Under the pieces are notes generated by a model. The model did no database searches and had not been told where the DNA came from. It worked only from the letters and a program-made list of their open reading frames with translations. 5,544 nt of DNA from Pseudomonadota bacterium (GTDB taxonomy: Bacteria; Pseudomonadota; Alphaproteobacteria; Caulobacterales; Caulobacteraceae): NCBI GenBank assembly GCA_023445955.1, contig JAEXJH010000614.1, positions 1 to 5,544 on the forward strand, in the 5' to 3' direction. The position numbers were made by a program, and so were the translations under genes. Positions 1 through 5,544 of the stretch are shown piece by piece (positions within the stretch are counted from its first letter, which is position 1; every line of letters begins with the position of its first letter).

Positions 1-1822
1 CTTCCATCTCGCGGAGCAGGGCGTTCATTTCGGCGCCGTTCAGGCGGCGACCGGCGCGGACGCTGCCGTGGCAGGCCATGGTGGAGCAGACCTCCTCCAA
101 TCGTTCCTTCAGCGCCAGGGCCTGGCCGTTCTCGGCCAGGTCGTCGGCGATGTCGCGGACCAGAGCGGCGGCGTCGGTCTTGCCCAGCAGGGCCGGCGTT
201 TCGCGCACCAGCACCGCGCCGGGGCCGAAGCTTTCAAGCACCAAGCCCAGCGACGCCAACTCCTCTGACCGGGCGATCACCCGCTCGGCCTCGGCGGGAT
301 CGAGGTCGACGACCTCGGGCAGCAACAGCGTCTGGCGAGCCACGCCGCCGCTCGCCATCTCGCCCTTCATGCGCTCGTAGACGAGGCGCTCGTGGGCGGC
401 GTGCTGGTCGACGATGACCATGCCATCGCGGGTCTGAGAGACGATGTAGGTCTCGTGCACCTGGGCCCGGGCCGCGCCCAGCGGGAAGTCGACCGGGTCG
501 AACGGCGCGGCGGGGGCGTAGTCCTGCGGCGGACGATCCTCGAAGGCGACCGAGGTGTAGGCTTCGCGGACCACCTCAGCCAGCTCACCGCCAAAGCTCG
601 GCTCTACGCGGGCCGAAACCTCGTTCAGCCCCGGCAGGTCCATACTTTGCATATTTAGGGGCCGCTGCGTCGGCGGCGTCCAGCCGCCTTCGCGCCAGGC
701 CGAGAAGCCGGCGGGCGAGGGACCAGGCTGATAGCCCGGGAACGGGCTCTGCTGGGCGCGGATGCTGTCCAGCGCCTGGTTGGCGACGGTGGTCGAGGCG
801 CGGTGGCCGGCGCCAGCCAGGGCGTGGCGCAGCGCCCCGACGATCAGGCCGCGCACCAGGGCCGGATCGCGGAAGCGGACCTCGGCCTTGGCGGGGTGGA
901 CGTTGACGTCGACCTCACTGGTGTCGAGCGTGACGTACAGCGCCGCCGTCGGGTGGCGATCCCGCGCCAGGAAGTCGGCATAGGCCGCGCGCAGGGCGCC
1001 TTGCAGCAGGCGGTCGCGCACCGGCCGGCCGTTAACGAACAGGTACTGGTGTGCGGCGTTGCCGCGGTTGTAGGTCGGCAGGCCCGCAAAGCCCGACAGC
1101 CGCACGCCGTCGCGCACCTGGTCGATCTCGATGGCGTTGTCCTGGAAGTCGCGGCCCAGCACGGCGGCCAGGCGCGCCAGACGCCCTTGCGGCCCCGGAT
1201 GCTCGGGCGGCAGGCGCAGGATGCGGCGGCCGTCGATGTCCAGCGAGAAGCCGACGCTCTCATTGGCCATGGCCTGGCGCTTGAGCTCCTCGGTGATCGC
1301 CAGGGATTCGGCGCGTTCGGACTTCATGAACTTCAGGCGCGCGGGCGTGGCGTAGAAGAGGTCGCGCACCTCGATCCGCGCGCCGTGCGGGCCGGGGAAG
1401 GCGGCCGGCGCGACGTCGCCGACGCTGCCGCCCTCGACCAGGATCGAGTGGGCGTCGGCGGCGCCCCTCGCGCGCGAGCTGATCGTCAGCCGCGCCACCG
1501 AGCCGATCGACGGCAGGGCCTCGCCCCGGAAGCCCATGGTGTGGATGCGCAGCAGGTCCCACAGGCCGTCCTCGTCGGGGGCCAGCTTGGAGGTCGCGTG
1601 GCGCTCGATGGCCACCGGCAGCTCCTCGGCTGACAGGCCGCAGCCGTCGTCGGCCACGAGGATGCGGGTCAGGCCGCCGCCGTGGGCTTCGACCTCGATC
1701 CGCGTGGCGCCGGCGTCGATGGCGTTGTCGACCAGTTCCTTGATGGCGCTCGCGGGCCGTTCGACCACCTCGCCGGCGGCGATGCGGTTGACGGTTTCGG
1801 GCGGCAGGCGACGGATCGGCAT
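1..1822 (-). CDS. mutL: DNA mismatch repair protein MutL, endonuclease type (3' end outside window)
   Basis: MutL couples mismatch recognition by MutS to strand incision. The frame is open from ATG at 1822 to the left edge, giving 607 residues; about 30 C-terminal residues are probably missing, judging by family length. The N-terminus [20 protein letters not shown] is canonical and fixes the start. GHKL ATPase motifs follow: E29 and N33 in [12 protein letters not shown]58 in DDGCG, TSK at 77-79 and GFRGEAL at 97-103. The transducer domain ends with VNVHPAK (K312). A variable linker leads to the C-terminal domain, with the nuclease metal motif [12 protein letters not shown] (D472, H474, E478, E483), a clamp-binding-like QTLLLP (497-502) and ACHGSVRAG from 583. 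The final CPHGRP-like motif would lie beyond the edge. The ribosome-binding site is weak (GAAAG). It is divergent from the paralogue pair on the right. Confidence 0.97.
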   Translation of the reverse strand, partial: MPIRRLPPETVNRIAAGEVVERPASAIKELVDNAIDAGATRIEVEAHGGGLTRILVADDGCGLSAEELPVAIERHATSKLAPDEDGLWDLLRIHTMGFRGEALPSIGSVARLTISSRARGAADAHSILVEGGSVGDVAPAAFPGPHGARIEVRDLFYATPARLKFMKSERAESLAITEELKRQAMANESVGFSLDIDGRRILRLPPEHPGPQGRLARLAAVLGRDFQDNAIEIDQVRDGVRLSGFAGLPTYNRGNAAHQYLFVNGRPVRDRLLQGALRAAYADFLARDRHPTAALYVTLDTSEVDVNVHPAKAEVRFRDPALVRGLIVGALRHALAGAGHRASTTVANQALDSIRAQQSPFPGYQPGPSPAGFSAWREGGWTPPTQRPLNMQSMDLPGLNEVSARVEPSFGGELAEVVREAYTSVAFEDRPPQDYAPAAPFDPVDFPLGAARAQVHETYIVSQTRDGMVIVDQHAAHERLVYERMKGEMASGGVARQTLLLPEVVDLDPAEAERVIARSEELASLGLVLESFGPGAVLVRETPALLGKTDAAALVRDIADDLAENGQALALKERLEEVCSTMACHGSVRAGRRLNGAEMNALLREME

Positions 1823-1833
1823 CACAGAGACTT

Positions 1834-1866
1834 TCACGAGGCAGGCGGACGCCGAAGCGCCAGCAT
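1834..1866 (-). CDS. Possible 10-codon leader ORF upstream of mutL
   Basis: ATG at 1866 opens a short frame encoding [10 protein letters not shown] and stops at TGA (1836-1834), 11 bases before the mutL ATG and in a different frame. It is preceded by AAGGAG (1878-1873 on the minus strand) with a 6-base spacer, a much better ribosome-binding site than the one before mutL. This arrangement would allow coupling or re-initiation into mutL. It requires a mutL transcript starting upstream of about 1880, which the sequence does not prove. It may be a chance ORF. Confidence 0.3.
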   Translation of the reverse strand: MLALRRPPAS

Positions 1867-1880
1867 TGCAACTCCTTAAG

Positions 1881-1908
1881 TTGACCGAACGGCCAGCGGC
1901 GGGAGATC
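1881..1908 (+). promoter_or_regulatory. Candidate sigma-73-type promoter for the TraB/GumN-like pair
   Basis: TTGACC (1881-1886) and GGGAGATC (1901-1908) are separated by 14 bases. This resembles the Caulobacter housekeeping pattern TTGACG, 10-14 bases, GCTANAWC: five of six at -35, and G, A, A, T, C retained at -10. The start of transcription would fall near 1914-1916, about 40 bases before the GTG start at 1953. No equally good site for mutL was found on the other strand. Confidence 0.45.
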
Positions 1909-1925
1909 GAGAAGGATAGCTCGAT
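1906..1925. promoter_or_regulatory. Inverted repeat overlapping the candidate -10 and start site
   Basis: ATCGAG (1906-1911) and CTCGAT (1920-1925) are perfect reverse complements around an 8-base spacer. The left arm overlaps the candidate -10 element. The right arm overlaps GATTC (1923-1927), a GANTC sequence of the type methylated by CcrM in Caulobacter. The position suits an operator, but six-base arms are short and could arise by chance. Confidence 0.3.
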
Positions 1926-1952
1926 TCCGCGGGCGTTCGAGGAAGACAGATA

Positions 1953-2954
1953 GTGACCCTTCGCCGTTTCGCCGCCGCCGGTCTGACCCTTTCGCTGCTG
2001 TGCGGGGGCTCCGCCTTGGCTCAGGCGAAGAACGAGGTCTCGATCCACCAGACCAAGCCCGTGGATCTGACGCCGGTCGACAGCCAGGCCAATCTGGTCG
2101 AGGAGCTGATCGTCAACGCCCGCCTGCCGGGGCCGGCCTGGTGGAAGGTCAGCGACGGCGACACCACCGTCTATGTGATGGGCATGCCGGCCTTCATGCC
2201 GAACAAGCTGGACTTCGACGACTCGGTGCTGCGTCGCCGGCTGGACGGGGCCAATGTGCTGATCATCGGCCAGCAGCCGGAGGTGCGGATCCTGAGCCTG
2301 CTGAGCCTGATCCCCGGGAAGGGCCGGCAGTTCAAGATGGACAGGCCGATGCGCGAGACCCTGCCGCCCGATCTACGCGCCCGACTGGAGACGCAGCTGA
2401 AGGCCCGGGGCAAGCCGCTCAGCGAGCATGACGACATCAAGCCGGCCCTGGCGGGCTTCATCATGGCCAACGACCGGGGCGGTGGCGTCTCGATCACCAT
2501 CGGCAAGCTGACTGACCGGATCCAGGACTTGGCCAAGGACAAGACGGTCGCCGTCCAGCCGCGGGTCAAGAAACTCGGTGATTACGACCTGATCGGCATG
2601 GTCAAGTCGCTGGCCGAGGCGCCCCAGCCGCTGCAGGAGCTGTGCCTGGACGCCGGCCTCAAGGAAGCCGAGAACGGCCTGGCCAGCGTGCGTGAGACCG
2701 CCGAGCAGTGGGCCGAGGGCCAGGTGCGCCAGGTGGTCTCGGCCGAACGGGGCTACCAGCGGTGCCTGGCCTCCACGCCGTGGATCGCCCGCCAGTTCAA
2801 GGACGGTCAGGACGACGCCGTCGGCGCCATCACCTCGGCTCTGAAGAAGCCCGGCAAGGCCGTGGCGGTGATTGAGCTGCGCTCGCTGCTCACCGAGGGC
2901 GGCGTGCTGGATCGCCTGCGCGCCAAGGGCTTTACCGTGACCGCGCCTGAATAA
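1953..2954 (+). CDS. Exported TraB/GumN-like protein, catalytic motifs lost (paralogue 1)
   Basis: This 333-residue protein starts at GTG, chosen because GAGGAAG (1939-1945) lies 7 bases upstream and the frame begins directly with a signal peptide. Residues 1-25 form a Sec-type signal with likely cleavage after ALAQA, so the mature protein should be periplasmic. The segment [20 protein letters not shown] (61-80) aligns with the start of the TraB/GumN fold (PF01963). The C-terminus [17 protein letters not shown] (304-320) aligns with the closing GAGHL strand-helix. Canonical members carry GTIH and GAGHL histidines, as in Tiki-type metalloproteases; here the sites read GMPA and IELR, so protease activity is unlikely. 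Cys231 and Cys271 could form a disulfide. The next gene is a paralogue 57 bases downstream, probably in the same operon. Family assignment is from motif memory; function is unknown. Confidence 0.8.
   Translation: MTLRRFAAAGLTLSLLCGGSALAQAKNEVSIHQTKPVDLTPVDSQANLVEELIVNARLPGPAWWKVSDGDTTVYVMGMPAFMPNKLDFDDSVLRRRLDGANVLIIGQQPEVRILSLLSLIPGKGRQFKMDRPMRETLPPDLRARLETQLKARGKPLSEHDDIKPALAGFIMANDRGGGVSITIGKLTDRIQDLAKDKTVAVQPRVKKLGDYDLIGMVKSLAEAPQPLQELCLDAGLKEAENGLASVRETAEQWAEGQVRQVVSAERGYQRCLASTPWIARQFKDGQDDAVGAITSALKKPGKAVAVIELRSLLTEGGVLDRLRAKGFTVTAPE
2292..2309 (+). repeat. Perfect 9-bp tandem duplication inside paralogue 1
   Basis: CTGAGCCTG occurs twice head to tail, in frame, encoding LSLLSL (residues 114-119). 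The paralogue lacks this exact duplication. It is probably a small slippage event of no functional weight. Confidence 0.85.
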
Positions 2955-3011
2955 GGTCAAGCTTCCGCCAAGCCGTCCCGCGAGGGTTGCGGCGATCTAC
3001 GGGGAGACGAC

Positions 3012-3951
3012 ATGCGCTTGATCCTGGCCGCCCTGGCCCTTGCCGCCGCGACCGACGCATCCGCCCAGGAGGCGATCGACGATCCGCAGGCCAATGTCGT
3101 CGAGGCCCTGGTGGTCAGCGCCAAGCTGCCCGGTCCGGCATGGTGGCGCGTGTCCGACGCCGACACCACGATCTACGTCCTTGGGACGCCTTCGGCCCTG
3201 CCCAAGGGGCTGACCTGGGACAAGTCGGTGCTGGAGCGCCGGCTGGATGGATCCTTCGCGGTCCTGACCCCGCCGGAATGGCGCGCGGGGCTCGGGGACC
3301 TTCCGGCGCTGCTGGCGCTGCGCAAGCGGCTCAAGGGCGATGGCGGCTGGGCCGAGCGCTCCCCGGCCCTGGCAGCGCGGGTTCAGCGCGCCTGGGGCGC
3401 CGCCGAGCCCAAGGATCCCGACGGCTGGAAGGACTGGAAGCCGTTGTTCGTGGCCCTGCAGCTAGGCGGCAAGGCCAACCGCCGGGCCGACCTCCAGACT
3501 ATGGAGCCGGAGAAGACCATCAAGGCCTTGGCGCGCAAGCACCGGACAAAGGCGCGGCCAGCGCAGGTCCACAAGGCCATGCCAATGCTCAAGACCCTGA
3601 TCCGCGAGCACAGCGACGAGGCCGGACGGACTTGCCTGGCCGAGACCTTGGACACGATCGAGGCCGGACCGGGCGCGCAACGCGCCGCCGCCGAGGCCTG
3701 GGCGCAGGGGCGGGTGAAGGCCGCCTTGGCCGAACCCCGCAGCGCCGAGCGCTGCGAGCTCCTTCTCCCCGGCGTGCCCGACGCCAAGCGCCAGGCGGTC
3801 GACGAGGAGGTCGCCGCCCTGGCCGATCTTCTGAAAACCCCCGGACACGCGGTGGCCGTGTTCCCGATGCGCGGCCTGGTTTCCGAAGGCGGCGTGCTGG
3901 ACAAGCTGCGGGCCCGCGGGATCACGGTGCACACGCCAGGGGACGGCTTAA
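3012..3951 (+). CDS. Exported TraB/GumN-like protein, catalytic motifs lost (paralogue 2; stop uncertain)
   Basis: ATG at 3012 follows GGGGAGA (3001-3007). A short signal peptide with cleavage likely after ASA (residue 18) predicts a periplasmic protein. Residues 24-80 match residues 43-99 of the upstream gene at 37 of 57 positions, including LPGPAWW and the DTT-Y strand; residues 278-307 match 301-330 at 19 of 30. The TraB/GumN motif sites read GTPS (58-61) and FPMR (284-287), so the histidines are absent here too. Cys208 and Cys248 have the same 40-residue spacing as in the paralogue. Homology ends at about residue 309, but the literal frame has no stop there and runs to TAG at 4854-4856 (614 codons). 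A TAA at 3949-3951 is one base out of frame; removing one G from GGGG (3939-3942) would end the protein at 312 residues. I place the end there by inference. Confidence 0.65.
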
Positions 3952-3956
3952 ACGAA

Positions 3957-3988
3957 AAACGGCCCGGAACCGAAGCTCCGAGCCGTTT
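3957..3988 (-). terminator. Intrinsic terminator of the ileS-lspA-bamF cluster
   Basis: Read on the minus strand, ACGGCTCGGAGC pairs with GTTCCGGGCCGT in a 12-bp stem with two G-U wobbles, extended by two A-U pairs and capped by a TTCG tetraloop closed by C-G. It is followed by TTTTTCGTTT. The stem begins 22 bases after the DUF3035 gene's stop codon. On the plus strand the two wobbles become A-C mismatches and the following T-run is only three bases, so it should work mainly for leftward transcription. Confidence 0.9.
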
Positions 3989-4010
3989 CGAATCTCAGAT
4001 GATCAGAGCC

Positions 4011-4580
4011 TTAGAGGCCCGGCAGCTTGATGCCGGTCTTCTTCTCGCGGCTGATGACCACGCCGCCCGAGCCCACCAGCTTCTTCAGGCGCGCTTCCTC
4101 GGTGGCGGCGTCGATCTCGGCCGGGGCGTTGGCGCCGGTCTGGGCGGCGGTGGCCACGTCGGTGGTCTTTTGACCCTTCTTCCAGAACATCACCTTGCTG
4201 GCGAAGCTCTCGTCCTTGTGGGCCAGGTCGCCGTTCTCGTCGTCGACCACGAAGCGGATCAGCGGATCGGCCTTGTCGTTGCCGGCGCGGGCGACCAGCA
4301 GCTTTTCACCTTCCGAACGACCCGAGGCGTTGCTCTGGCCGATCAGGGCGGCGCGAGCGGCGCTTTCCGGCTGCAGCTCTTGCGGACGCGGCTCGCCGGG
4401 CGCGGGCGGGCGCAGGGCGTAGTCCGGCGGCACGGCCAGCGGGGCCTTGCTGACGACGCGGAACTCGTCAGGGACAACCTTGTCCATGCCGAGGGCTTTC
4501 TTGGTCGAGGTGCAGCCGGCCAGACCGATAACGGCCACGGCGGTCAGGGCGCTCACGGTCGCGACCCGATTGAAACTCAT
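4011..4580 (-). CDS. bamF: DUF3035 outer-membrane lipoprotein, probable BAM complex subunit BamF
   Basis: This 189-residue lipoprotein has a signal peptide ending in the lipobox LAGC, so Cys23 becomes the lipidated N-terminus. The next residue is Thr, not Asp, which favours the outer membrane. The following segment PDEFRVVSKAPLAVPPDYAL (37-56) is the hallmark of DUF3035 (PF11233), described in Caulobacter as BamF, a lipoprotein of the beta-barrel assembly machinery sharing a short motif with BamC. A second conserved block, DPLIRFVVDDENGDL, spans 105-119, and the protein ends KLPGL. ATG at 4580 is chosen because it starts the signal peptide and has GGAG 9 bases upstream; the in-frame ATG at 4664 would bury the signal. 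It lies 128 bases after lspA and ends just before a terminator. DUF3035 identity is secure; the BamF role is inferred from the family. Confidence 0.88.
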   Translation of the reverse strand: MSFNRVATVSALTAVAVIGLAGCTSTKKALGMDKVVPDEFRVVSKAPLAVPPDYALRPPAPGEPRPQELQPESAARAALIGQSNASGRSEGEKLLVARAGNDKADPLIRFVVDDENGDLAHKDESFASKVMFWKKGQKTTDVATAAQTGANAPAEIDAATEEARLKKLVGSGGVVISREKKTGIKLPGL

Positions 4581-4629
4581 CAAACCATGCTCCAGCAGGC
4601 CGACCCCCGGCCCAAACTTCGGCGCTCTC

Positions 4630-4656
4630 GATACGACATCCTCGCGCGGGCGCCAA
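4630..4656 (-). promoter_or_regulatory. Weak candidate promoter ahead of the DUF3035 lipoprotein gene
   Basis: On the minus strand, TTGGCG (4656-4651) is followed after 13 bases by GTCGTATC (4637-4630). This is a partial match to the Caulobacter housekeeping pattern (five of six at -35, roughly half at -10). The 128-base gap after lspA leaves room for a separate promoter, letting the lipoprotein be made in excess of LspA. The match is poor enough to be chance. Confidence 0.25.
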
Positions 4657-4708
4657 TCTCCCACGCGAATGCGGCGTCATTCAGTCTCAAGACGTTGGCG
4701 GGCGGCCC

Positions 4709-5209
4709 CTACTCGGCCGGTTCGGCCAGCTTCTTCTCGCCGTACAGGAAGCTGTCGATCAGCAGCAGCGCCACGCCGATGTTGATTCCCGAGTCGGCGA
4801 CGTTGAACACCCAGGGGAAGTTCAGGCGCGAGACGTCGATGAAGTCGACGACATAGCCGTACAGCACCCGGTCGATCAGGTTGTTGCCGATCGCTGCGCC
4901 GATGATCATGCCCACGCCGATGGCCGGCAGCAGTTTGGTCGACTTGCGCGCCCACCACGACAGGCCGACGACCACCAGGATCGAGAAGCCGATCAGCAGC
5001 CAGCGGCCCCAGTCGTGATCCTTCAGCAGGCCAAAGCTCATGCCGTAGTTATGGACCATGGTCAGGTACAGCGGCCCGAGGGCGTGCACCGACGCGCCCT
5101 GCTCACGGCCCAGCAGGCCCAGCACCCAGAGCTTGGAGATCTGGTCCAGGACCAGGGTGGCGGCGGCGACGGCGTAGGCGGTCCAGCCAAGGCGGGTGAT
5201 TGACTTCAT
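4709..5209 (-). CDS. lspA: Lipoprotein signal peptidase (signal peptidase II)
   Basis: LspA is an inner-membrane aspartyl protease that removes signal peptides from lipidated prolipoproteins; globomycin inhibits it. The 166-residue length is normal. Four hydrophobic segments lie at about 9-30, 45-61, 69-87 and 95-110/141-156. Family motifs are LDQISK (21-26), HNYGMSFG (53-60, with conserved N54), NNLIDR (109-114), VVDF and FNVADSGIN. The catalytic pair should be D122 (VVDF) and D139 (NVAD). The start at 5209 gives the usual short cytoplasmic N-terminus, although the ribosome-binding site is weak. It lies 38 bases after ileS and upstream of the DUF3035 lipoprotein gene, a layout common in alphaproteobacteria; co-transcription with ileS is likely. 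Confidence 0.97.
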   Translation of the reverse strand: MKSITRLGWTAYAVAAATLVLDQISKLWVLGLLGREQGASVHALGPLYLTMVHNYGMSFGLLKDHDWGRWLLIGFSILVVVGLSWWARKSTKLLPAIGVGMIIGAAIGNNLIDRVLYGYVVDFIDVSRLNFPWVFNVADSGINIGVALLLIDSFLYGEKKLAEPAE

Positions 5210-5216
5210 CTGCTTA

Positions 5217-5255
5217 GCTTAACCGTCCTACGCCTTTGGTCACCTGCTTAACCGT
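5217..5255. repeat. Two direct copies of GCTTAACCGT between ileS and lspA
   Basis: The 10-mer GCTTAACCGT occurs at 5217-5226 and again at 5246-5255, 29 bases apart. The second copy covers the ileS stop codon. Each contains TTAACCGT, one base from the CtrA half-site TTAACCAT of Caulobacter. The repeat itself is directly visible; any binding role is a guess. Confidence 0.5.
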
Positions 5256-5544
5256 GCGCCGCGTCCCAGTAAGCCACAGCTTCGGCGTCACGAAGGCTAA
5301 GCTCCGGATAGCGGGCGTCGGTTCCCACTTCCGGCAGGATCCGCCACGAGCGGGCGCACTTGTTCCCCTCGGCCAGCTTCGGATCGACCGACACGCCCTT
5401 GACCTCGTCGGTCGAGAACGCGCCGCCTTCACCGGCGACCAGGGTCGCGGCAGACGTGCGGAACACCTCGGCGGCGTCCAGGCCGTCGAAGGCGGCCAGC
5501 AGGTCCGCGTCGGCGACGTGGACGACCGGCGCGGCTTCCAGCGC
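5248..5544 (-). CDS. ileS: Isoleucyl-tRNA synthetase, C-terminal 98 residues (5' end outside window)
   Basis: IleS charges tRNA-Ile with isoleucine in the cytoplasm. Only the C-terminal tail is present, open from the right edge to TAA at 5250-5248. It contains EVFRTSAATLVAG and KCARSWRILPEVG, which match the end of bacterial class I IleS proteins. In many bacteria this tail is a zinc-binding domain with four cysteines; here a single Cys remains, with RSW where RCW is usual and ELSLRD in place of the second cysteine pair. I recall similar loss in other alphaproteobacterial IleS, so this is probably a lineage trait and not damage. The tail precedes lspA by 38 bases on the same strand. Confidence 0.92.
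   Translation of the reverse strand, partial: ALEAAPVVHVADADLLAAFDGLDAAEVFRTSAATLVAGEGGAFSTDEVKGVSVDPKLAEGNKCARSWRILPEVGTDARYPELSLRDAEAVAYWDAAHG

Larger units (their letters stand above)
3952..4856 (+). other. Open antisense extension of paralogue 2 across bamF and the 3' part of lspA
   Basis: From the missing stop, the paralogue 2 frame stays open for about 300 codons. It crosses the terminator at 3957-3988, the whole complement of the DUF3035 lipoprotein gene and about 150 bases of the complement of lspA. The predicted residues are low-complexity Gly/Ala/Leu/Val-rich, as expected for the reverse frame of GC-rich genes, and resemble no family I know. It is most likely not a real protein domain. 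Confidence 0.6.

Noticed and set aside
803..1633. Plus-strand 276-codon frame
   Set aside because: It is the complement of mutL codons, with composition typical of antisense frames in GC-rich genes and no start context.
1953..2027. Paralogue 1 as a lipoprotein through Cys17
   Set aside because: The residues before Cys17 are SLL, which does not fit a lipobox; ALAQA further on is a good signal peptidase I site.
1260..2048. Minus-strand 262-codon frame
   Set aside because: It overlaps mutL in another frame and is Arg/Gly-rich; mutL motifs are unambiguous in the correct frame.
2373..2960. Minus-strand 195-codon frame
   Set aside because: It is the complement of paralogue 1, which has a ribosome-binding site, signal peptide and paralogue homology.
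2955..3011. Terminator between the two paralogues
   Set aside because: Only a four-base CCGC/GCGG hairpin is present with no T-run, so co-transcription is more likely.
4011..4664. Longer DUF3035 lipoprotein starting at the ATG at 4664
   Set aside because: The 28 extra residues would sit in front of a complete lipoprotein signal peptide; the ATG at 4580 starts that signal and has a suitable GGAG.
3012..4856. A genuine 614-residue fusion protein starting with paralogue 2
   Set aside because: The last 300 residues are the reverse frame of the well-supported DUF3035 lipoprotein and lspA genes, show low-complexity composition and have no counterpart in the upstream paralogue.
1..5544. Mobile element, CRISPR array, tRNA or other structured RNA
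   Set aside because: No transposase, flanking repeats, regular repeat-spacer pattern or cloverleaf was seen; nearly the whole window is accounted for by coding sequence.

Overview
The window is GC-rich chromosomal DNA from an alphaproteobacterium, most likely Caulobacter or a close relative. This is inferred from the ileS-lspA-DUF3035 lipoprotein gene order, a MutL with an endonuclease motif, a promoter resembling the Caulobacter sigma-73 type, and an IleS C-terminus lacking the usual zinc cysteines. I see no mobile element, CRISPR array, rRNA or tRNA gene.

Layout. Positions 1-1822 (minus) carry mutL, cut off at its 3' end by the window edge. Positions 1823-1952 are a 130-bp divergent intergenic region with a candidate promoter and inverted repeat facing right, and a possible 10-codon leader ORF ahead of mutL facing left. 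Positions 1953-2954 and 3012-about 3951 (plus) hold two tandem paralogues: small exported proteins related to TraB/GumN that have lost the family's hallmark histidines. From the right edge leftwards come the 3' end of ileS (5248-5544), lspA (4709-5209) and a DUF3035 lipoprotein, probably bamF (4011-4580), all minus. This cluster ends in a strong intrinsic terminator at 3957-3988, between the two convergent gene groups.

How the genes relate. MutL is a DNA mismatch-repair protein and looks unrelated to its neighbours. LspA cleaves lipoprotein signal peptides, and the lipoprotein beside it is itself an LspA substrate and a likely subunit of the outer-membrane BAM complex. The paralogue pair is probably co-transcribed and periplasmic; its function is unknown.

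Most worth a second look: (1) the paralogue pair as apparent pseudoenzymes of the TraB/GumN fold with a shared cysteine pair; (2) the second paralogue's reading frame, which misses a stop by one base and stays open for about 900 bases antisense to bamF and part of lspA; (3) the wobble-paired, cUUCGg-capped terminator that looks built for one direction; (4) the short ORF with a strong ribosome-binding site just ahead of mutL, which itself has a weak one.
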